From Lenzites betulinus (lineage: Eukaryota; Basidiomycota; Agaricomycetes; Polyporales; Polyporaceae), in the NCBI GenBank assembly GCA_022264855.1, contig JABYQU010000009.1, forward strand, positions 434,001-498,000: DNA of 64,000 nt, in the 5' to 3' direction. Position numbers and translations under genes: made by a program. The notes beneath the pieces are model-generated. The model was not told where the DNA came from, did no database searches, and saw nothing but the letters and a program-made list of their open reading frames with translations. Below, piece after piece: positions 56,906-64,000 of this stretch (its first letter is position 1; the number at the start of each line of letters is the position of its first letter).

Positions 56906-59900
56906 ATGGCTCCAGGGTGGTACCCCCCAGTCATCAGCCTTGGCGATGGGGACTCGACCGTCACGCAGCAGTGGTCTGCCCCACCCAGGGAATCCATCTC
57001 TCGCGTGGACGCTTCAGACTTGGGGAATCGCAGCAAATTGCGCAAAGTCGAACGGGCATGCGACTATTGTCGCAGACGCAAGTCGAAATGCGATGGGCCA
57101 CAGAAGAAAGATCACATATGCAGCTCCTGTGAAGCGAACTCGAGAACGTGCACATATCTGTGAGTGACGAGAGCTTGTGTAGTATCTCGAACCATGATCT
57201 CACGTTATCATTGTCAGAGTTGATTCCAAACCCCGTGGACCATCGAAGGCGTAAGCGTACTCTCTATTTGTCTGATGATGTGTTTTCTGGACGCGACTCT
57301 TCTCCAGGTATATCGCCGCCCTCGAGAATCGCAGCGAAAAGGTAGAGGCACTCCTTCGACGAGTGCGTAGAATCAGCGTGTATTTCAACCTCTACTGCTG
57401 ACCTGTATACATAGCTCCGGCCTGAAGTAGACCTGGCTGTTGAACTCGGACCGTGTCAACTATCCAATGATAGGAAGACTGAGGGTAACTCTCGTCCGTC
57501 TTCTGCTGGCGCAAATCTCAGCCGACGTGGATCCTCGAGCAATTTGGTACCCCGGGCAGGGGCAGAGAAGGACAGTGACGTCTCCAAAGTGGCCCAATCT
57601 GCCGCGGCGACATATCTTGGCTATCGCTCTCAGGCTGTGTTACATGACTCCTCTGACTCTGACGAACAGGAGGTCACATTCTCCGAAGGGCGGCGACTGA
57701 CATCGCGCGGGCTAGAGTCCTCTTCCGAGCAGAAACCCAACATACACCAACTTCGTTTCCAGGGCAAGAGTAGCTCACTCAACCTCATCTCGACGACTAT
57801 GGAACTCATCCAGCGCGAGCTCGCGGCGATGCACATCTCCGAAAGCGACGCTCCGCCGTCGGACCAGACCAAGTCTTCATCCGTACATCACCCACGGGTA
57901 TTCTGCAAGCTGAATCCCGAAGCTTCTGAGCTGTACAGCCTTCTTCCGGTGAGTTGAAGATATAAATGGGGTGTCGTCACTGCGCGGTGCCTGACAGATT
58001 GGACGAGCAGTGGGAAAAACGTCTCGGACCAGGGATTGATATGGCAGCGGTTTCAGACAATCTGCTCGCTGCGTTCCCTCCGGACGACCTTGCCGAGGAG
58101 CTCATCCGGCTGTTCTTTCTCCGTGAGCATGTCACCTTCCCGGTGCGTATCCAGCCGCTGCTTTGGAATCAATCCTGACAATGTCACTGCGCGGCTACAG
58201 CTCCTCCACCGCCCGACGTTCGAGCGTCAATGGCGCGACAAGTTGTACCTACGCGACGGGTGGTTCGCATCTGTCTGCATGGCCGTCTTTGGCCTAGCCA
58301 GCCGGTGGACTACGGATCCGCGAGTTCTCTCTCGCGGAGATCAGTCCGAGCCCGAGGGCAGCGGGACCGGTGTGGCGCTGGCGTCGCTCCCTGGGTGGCA
58401 ATACGTCTCGGTGACCATCAGTGAGTGCATTCTATAGAGCATTTCCGCGTGTGCGAAGGGACGTTGACAGATGATCATGTTTATTTCCGCGCTCCGCCCG
58501 CACTATGTGTGGACTTCCGTTAATTTACTTGTGTCTGCACAGTGGCTTCCGCAGCGATCACAGAAAGACAGAGCGGGCTTTTGATTCCACCGGAACTCTG
58601 TGAGATCCAGACATTAGTGGTACGTCAACGTGCCCCGATTTATTGTCGATATTTTCGTTATGGACACTCATCATGACGATTTGCACTGACAGCTTCTCAG
58701 CCAGTACCTCAGAGGTACGGAAGGCGCTGATACGGCATGGTTCTGGCTCAGCGTGGGCGTAGTCAAGACGCAGGACATGGGCCTTCACCGGCGACAGACG
58801 TATGGTCGTACGCCGACGATCGAGGACGAGCTCTGGAAGCGTGCGTATTGGCACCTCGTTGCGCTCGACCGCTTTGGCAGCATGCTCCTCGGCAAGCCGT
58901 ACTTCGCGCGTGAAGAAGAGTGGGTCCTTCATATCACCCACTGTAGGGTTGAGACGTTAATGGCTTGTCGGCAGCCTTGACCTAGACCGACCTCTTGAGG
59001 TGGATGACGAGTACTGGGAGAATGGTGCTGGTGGGTCTGAATGCACGTTCCATCAACCGTCGGATAAACCTTCGCTCGTTACTGGTTTCGTGTGTTGGAT
59101 CAAGCTCAGCTACATAGCCATCACCATTCTCAAAACACTGGTAGGGCCCAAGCCTACATACTGCCATGTGACGAACGCTCAAAGCAGATGTATCTCCAGT
59201 ATAGCCCTCGCAAATCGAAGCCCGCTTCCAGTCGGCCTGACGAGCCATGGGAAGAGGTTGCTCTAGCACACCTGAACGGCATGTTGCTCCAGTGGGTTGA
59301 CGAACTCCCCGCTCACCGTGAGTCTCTCGTCTCCCCAGCCTGTCGTCTTCTCACCGATGATCTTCGCGACGCAGTACGATGGCGTCCCGACATGCCTGAC
59401 GTACCCTTCCGGTCCCAGGCCGCGACCCTGCTCGCTACATACCACCTTCTGCAAGCGCTGATCCAACGGCCCTTCATATTCCCCTCGCTCACGCTTACGT
59501 CTCACCACACCCGCCTTAATCCATATTCCCCGACCGCGGCGTCCGAGAAGGCACTCGCTGTCTGCCTGAGTGCCTCGCGCGCAAGTGTGGCCGTCGTGCA
59601 CACGGAGCTGCGAGCCGGGAGGGGCGACGTCGTCACGTTTCTGCACGTCCTTTTCGATTCGACAGGGCTCCTGCTCACGCAGCTGTGGGGCCTTGTAGGG
59701 AGATGGGCCGAGCGTGGGGCGGCGGGTTCAGCGGATCGCGGCGAGGACGATATCGATGTCGCGCGTCGAATATCGGCGTTGTTCGACGAAATCAGTGCGA
59801 CCATATCGCATATGCAAGAGCTTGCGCCGAAGTGGGAACTCGCAAGGATCATGTTGTGAGTCGCGCCTTTAAGGGAAGCATCTGCAAACATTTGACACAC

Positions 59901-60457
59901 GACTGACTGGGGCTTCACTTGACAGAGACGACATTCAGAGGGCGCTGCCGACGCGATTCGCCAACCTCACCGTCGAGAGTACGAACAACGAGGCTCTCGT
60001 TGCCGCGCAATGGGCTACCATTACTCGCCCCGCAGGCATGCCAGCCGCGACGCTCCCGTACACCCCCGCGTTGCCGTCAGCCGCTTCGAGTTTCGGTCGC
60101 GCTGGATTCTCGATGATGGATCAGCCTGGACAGTTCGACATCGCGCCCTTCCAGGAAGCGGGGCAGTCAGCTGCAGCAGTGGCTGACCGGCCTCTTCGTG
60201 AAGACACTTTTCTTCCGGGTCATCCTCCACCTCTACCGCACGCTTGGGGTTCTGATCGGCTCTGGACCGCACATGCGCACAACATTTCCGCCCGAGCTGG
60301 CGACGGGCGGCTGACGAGGGCTGACGAGGTGCAGTGGTCAAGCCACCATCTTCTCGGCCCGCCTCCTATTGTCGGGGATACATTCCCTGCCTTGAGCCTG
60401 CCAGCCGACACAAGCGCGATAGGGGGCGCGCTGAATGCGCACTCTCAATATGAGTAA
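56906..60457 (+). CDS. Zn2Cys6 transcription factor with fungal-specific regulatory domain
   Basis: Nuclear DNA-binding regulator. ATG at 56906 (MAPGWYPPVISLGDGDS). The binuclear cluster is at residues 52-82: ACDYCRRRKSKCDGP, then ICSSCEANSRTC, with six Cys at 52, 55, 62, 72, 75 and 82. A short dimerisation helix follows after an intron (YIAALENRSEKVEALLRR), then a linker. The middle domain includes LHRPTFERQWRDKLY, FASVCMAVFGLASRW, SQYLRGTEGADTAWFWL, GLHRRQTYGRTPTIEDELW and RAYWHLVALDRFGSMLLGKP, all typical of the Xyl/Gal4-like regulatory domain. The C-terminal exon is Ser/Pro/Ala-rich and ends at TAA 60455-60457. At least nine introns are needed, including one near 59869-59926. Targets cannot be inferred. 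Confidence 0.9.
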
Positions 60458-60677
60458 CGCCATCGTATACAGTACCTTATTTACGACTATGCCCATAACG
60501 ATACCGGCTCGAGCTGTATGCACGTACCTTTCATGGTAAACACTCACCGTGTTTCGCCCGGACATATCTTGACGCATTCCAAACCTTTGACTCCCCACAG
60601 CTGAGAAAAGAAAGCAATCTGGTATAACGCGGCAGCACAAAAGCGAGGAACCCAAAGCAAATCCGCGAGCACGGAGG

Positions 60678-61480
60678 TTATGACCGGTCCATGACCCAAT
60701 CTCGCACCGCCTGAAGGCCGCCCATTTCCGGATGCAGGAGGATGGCCGAAAGCCAGTGCTGGAGGAGCCGCCGTCGGCGGTCGAGGAAGCTCGGCCTGAG
60801 CTTGGCGAACGGCGCTTTCGGAGGTAGGGAGGGGACGTAGGCTTGTTGGTTAACAGGGAGCGTGGCTCGTAGTCGCGCGTACAGTTGCGCAAATGCGCTG
60901 TACCTCTTGAGCGCATGGATGACGAGACCCTGGGGAACATACGGTCAACGTGCGGGACATAGCAGAAGCAGCAGGAAGACGTACCTCCTTCGTTGTGATA
61001 GCGCAGTCGTATACTGCGCGACCTTGAGAATCCGCCAAAGAAAGAGAACTGCAATGCTCACCGACGTACGCTCCGCCCCGCTTGTCCCCGACACTTGTCC
61101 AGCCCGCGATCTCCACATTCCGCGCGAATGCTTGGCTCTCACCCGAGTTGTCTCCGAGCCAGATGTCGCGCGAGAAGATCGACTGCGCCTCATGCGGCGA
61201 GAGCGGCGGCGAGTCGTCCTGGCCATACGGATAGTCGCCGCCGACCGTGCTCGCACTCTGCCGGGATTGGCGGACATCATCAGCACCGTACAGATCGCGC
61301 TGCGGAACGTGCGCGATAGTCGCTCACATCGACGATGTCGTCGTAGAACTGCGCCTCTTCTTCGACGTCGATCCTGTCTGGAAGCAAGACCAGGAGGCCC
61401 TTAGGGTTCACGGGCCCGCGCTCCGTCGGGGAGAGTTCGGAGGCGGAAGATTCGGCGGAATGAGAGGACGCCATGAGCAT
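60678..61480 (-). CDS. YPT35: YPT35-like PX-domain protein
   Basis: PX proteins bind phosphoinositides, usually PI3P, on endosomes or vacuoles; yeast Ypt35 recruits Vps13 to such membranes. ATG at 61480 (MLMASSHSAESSASELSP). An acidic N-terminal exon (RIDVEEEAQFYDDIVDV) precedes an intron, then SPHEAQSIFSRDIWLGDN and the PX start NVEIAGWTSVGDKRGGAY. After another intron near 60985-60930 come the PX core GLVIHALKRYSAFAQLYARL, the proline loop YVPSLPPKAPF, KLRPSFLDRRRRLLQHWL and the final RDWVMDRS with TAA at 60678. The basic RYS motif expected for PI3P contact is present. Size (about 230 residues) fits the Ypt35 group. Its 3' end faces the Zn2Cys6 gene. Confidence 0.75.
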
Positions 61481-61931
61481 GCTGGTGAACAGAAAAGATG
61501 AAGGAGCGACTAGGTGAGAGAACTAGCAGGTCATCTGCAGAGGGGCAGGAAGGAGTGGGAATGGATGCTCAGCAGAGCGCTGTTTCCTCTCAGTGGGAAT
61601 TCACCCGAGACCTCTTGGGTGCGGCTATGTCAGCGCATATGTTTCATCAAACGCAAGTCGGACATCATCATGCTACCCTTATGTTGACTCCTGGATTGTG
61701 TAATTTCAAACTTGCCAGTGATTGGAGATGGTCGGTCTTCGACGTGCACGTATAGCTACGTATAATCAGGAGTATATATTCAGGAGTCCCATGTATCAGC
61801 TAAGCGCCCAATACATGTACAGTAAGTACTTCCTGCAGCTGAGTACGTACTGACTTACAGAAGTATTCGAGGGATTCGAGGGAGATACCAATTATACAAC
61901 AGCTGTAACGTACAAGATACACGAATTACGT
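61481..61931. other. Spacer between the YPT35-like and RTC1-like genes
   Basis: About 450 bp holding the YPT35-like promoter. It contains short AT-rich stretches; no gene or repeat is recognised. Confidence 0.4.
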
Positions 61932-64000
61932 TTAATCATGTACAATCCAACAGTGGTGACCACATCCCGCTGCGCACGGCTGAGCCCGTGCCACGTTCGC
62001 AGACGATACCACGACGCCCTTCGCGCTACTATAGCTCCCCGTCGTGCCGTCGCCGTCGCCCAGAGCGCTCGCGCCATCATCAGACTCCCCGTCGCCTGTA
62101 AGTGTAGACCCTGTCCGGGATAACGCGCGCCCGCGCAGAGGGTACGTTTCCAGCGTACGACCAACTCGCTGCGAGGAAAAGCTGGACTGTGGAGGGGGAG
62201 GCGTAATTTCCTCTGGCGGGAGCCGTTCGTAGTAGGCACGGTAACACTCCCGATGGCCACCATGAAGACACACAGGGCACTGAGCCATGAGGGCACGGAC
62301 GGGGAGGTGGCTGACAAGGACGTGAGCGATCAATGCCAGAGGAAGAGCCTGGTAGGAAGGCATACCAAATTGAGCACTTTGTGACCGTCGATTTGCAGCT
62401 CGAGCAGTAGCCATAGCTGCCGGATGGTTTACCTCCCCGAGTCATTGGCCCACCAGGTAGTAAGATAGTCTTACGGCACTTGCCGCAAGATGTATAAATG
62501 GTGGTTTGAAGCTGGAACGGTGCATTAGAGCCGCCGGCGCACGTAATCTCGCCTTCTAAGACTTACAGCAGTTACGGCCCGTATCTCCTCGACAGGAACG
62601 AACTTGCGCAGATACGCCGCACACGCATGCAGACGCAGCCGATTCAAGATGTCTGCTTTGCGCGTTAGTTGAAAGAAAAAAGAAAAAAGTGGCATGCTCA
62701 CCGATATATCCCTCGACGAACCGAGCGACCCGAGACTTTGCGATCTTCAACTCCTCTGGCACCACCAGCGCCATCAAAGCACACATTGTAATATCGCCCT
62801 ACCCGTTTTCAACTCGGCCTGCCTCACCGAAATTGCACAAACACGTACCTGATCAGCATACTGCTCGAGCCGCTCCCGCATCATCTCCCACCCCAGGCGG
62901 CGCAACCGATCCTCGGCGTCCCTAATCGCCGTCTTCGCCTGATTACTGTTCGTCCGCGCCGCGCTCATGGGCGTCTGCACGCCCGCCCCAAACGACCCCG
63001 CACCACTCGAGTTCAACACAGGATCCATCGAAAGCGCCTCCGAGCGCGTCCGCGCATGTCTATGTGTGGACGATGCACGAATTGACCCGGCGCGTCCGCG
63101 CGAAAGGTCGCGCACTGTCTCGTCTTTGCGCAAAGACCCGCCGTCCACGCGACCGAGCGGTCCGCTCGGGGCCACGTCCATGGTGACTGTGCGGATAGTG
63201 CTTGTCGACTCCTGGCGTGCGACCGGCCTACGGGGGTTCGGGGACTGTGCGAGTGGCGAAGGCGGCGGCGCGATCACGGGCACTGGGAGTGAGGCGACGA
63301 GCGATGCGACTGTCGAGCTGCGACTGCGCGTCCTCTCGCGGGCGGAGCCCCGGCGGCCGAGGCGTACCATCGACGTACGCCGCGAGGACATTGCGGAGGC
63401 AGGCATGGAGGCGATCGCGCGCTCGTCATCACTCACCTCGTATTCATCGTCCTCACCGTCGAAAGACTCGTCGGACGTGGATGCGGGCGAAGGTGTGTCC
63501 TCGTCCTCTTTCTCGTCCTCGGTCCATGTCTGTTTTCCGGCCACGTGGGAAAGCGGGCTTGGCTGCGCGGTCTTGCTCCGGTGGAGGAATGCCGAGCTGA
63601 CACTGGGGGCGCGCGAGGGCGACGATGTTGATGCGGACGCAGTCCCGGACGTGGGCGCGGAGGTGGATGTGGCTGAGGTAGGCGTCGTAATTTCAGTCTC
63701 GCTGTGTCCATGTTGCTGGTCCCTCCCTTCCGTGCCCTCATGATCGCCCTCATCTTCGGAAGAGTCCGAATCATCGAGCGCGCCTTCGCCCACATGTCGG
63801 AAGCTGTTCCGGAGGCCATCGCTGGGGCTCTCGCTATGTCCACTGAGAAAGCTCTGCGTGCCGAATGATTGGCGGCGCGTGGACTGTAAGTGTGGGCGCA
63901 AGGGCGGCGGAAGCCCTGCCCCAGACTCTCGCCGCGCAAAAATTGCAGCAGGGACGGTCGGAAGTGTGGTGCTTACTTTGCGCGGAGAGGAGGCGGTCGA
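61932..64000 (-). CDS. RTC1: RTC1/SEA2 (WDR24)-like subunit of the SEA/GATOR2 complex, 5' end outside window
   Basis: SEA2/WDR24 is part of the GATOR2-like module that promotes TORC1 signalling at the vacuole. The WD40 propeller expected at the N-terminus lies beyond the window. Seen: a long Ser/Thr/acidic disordered linker (about 63900-62950), then AIRDAEDRLRRLGWEMMRE, DVQMCALMALVVPEEL (about 62780), DILNRLRLHACAAYLRKFV (about 62645), a first zinc cluster (TSCGKCRKTI, YCSSCKSTVTKCS) and HLPVRALMAQCPVCLHGGH, and the closing CAAGCGHHCW with TAA at 61932-61934. This C-terminal zinc/RING arrangement (HGGH and GCGH.C) is the signature of WDR24/WDR59-type proteins; the 'DVQ.C' and 'LRL' blocks favour WDR24. 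A Pro/Ser linker of about 75 residues separates HGGH from GCGHHC, longer than I would expect. Confidence 0.75.

Overview
The window looks like about 64 kb of nuclear DNA from a filamentous basidiomycete, probably an Agaricomycete (mushroom or polypore type). It is GC-rich. Genes are split by many short GT-AG introns (about 50-65 nt where I could place both ends), and orthologues of yeast housekeeping genes sit close together on both strands. Fungal-only families are present (Zn2Cys6 regulator, BTB-like expansions, small secreted cysteine protein), as is a chromodomain Ty3/gypsy retrotransposon nested against a Ty1/copia element. No bacterial or organellar features were seen.

Layout. 0-10 kb holds genome-maintenance genes: the 3' part of an ELG1/ATAD5-like PCNA unloader (+), a RAD5/HLTF-like HIRAN-SNF2-RING translocase (-), a CDC1/TED1-like ER metallophosphoesterase (+), and a TEN1-like telomere OB-fold protein (-). 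12.3-14.2 kb encodes UTP-glucose-1-phosphate uridylyltransferase. 14.3-20 kb is gene-poor, with only weak or fragmentary coding signals. 20-30.5 kb carries a low-complexity protein with an acidic motif reminiscent of DUF3295/AreA-like fungal regulators (-), the U3 snoRNP protein UTP6 (+) and a Ran1/Ksp1-type kinase (+). 32.5-34.6 kb has a divergent pair: a PHO80-type cyclin (-) and ribosomal protein uL11 (+). 35-38.4 kb has two tandem BTB-like paralogues (-), the second cut off at its 5' end.

38.4-50.8 kb is a nested retrotransposon block. A minus-strand copia element keeps only its 3' half. A complete 10.1 kb plus-strand chromovirus with identical 244-bp LTRs abuts it. The chromovirus has gag-protease, then pol in the same frame after a single UGA, a -1 frame break inside the integrase zinc finger, and a chromodomain. 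It also has an extra 838-codon ORF between pol and the 3' LTR, encoding a coiled coil, an RS-rich tract and a large C-terminal domain I do not recognise. This extra ORF is the best candidate in the window for something undescribed.

51.8-56.2 kb holds two paralogues of an unrecognised family flanking a small secreted cysteine-containing protein. 56.9-64 kb contains a Zn2Cys6 transcription factor (+), a YPT35-like PX-domain protein (-) and the C-terminal part of an RTC1/SEA2 (WDR24) homologue (-) that runs off the window end.

Functionally, ELG1 and RAD5 both act on PCNA during replication stress and lie tail to tail. UTP6 and uL11 serve ribosome production. The Ksp1-like kinase and the SEA2 homologue belong to families that feed into TORC1/nutrient signalling. 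The rest show no obvious pathway clustering. Gene spans include introns, and most internal splice sites were placed by eye.
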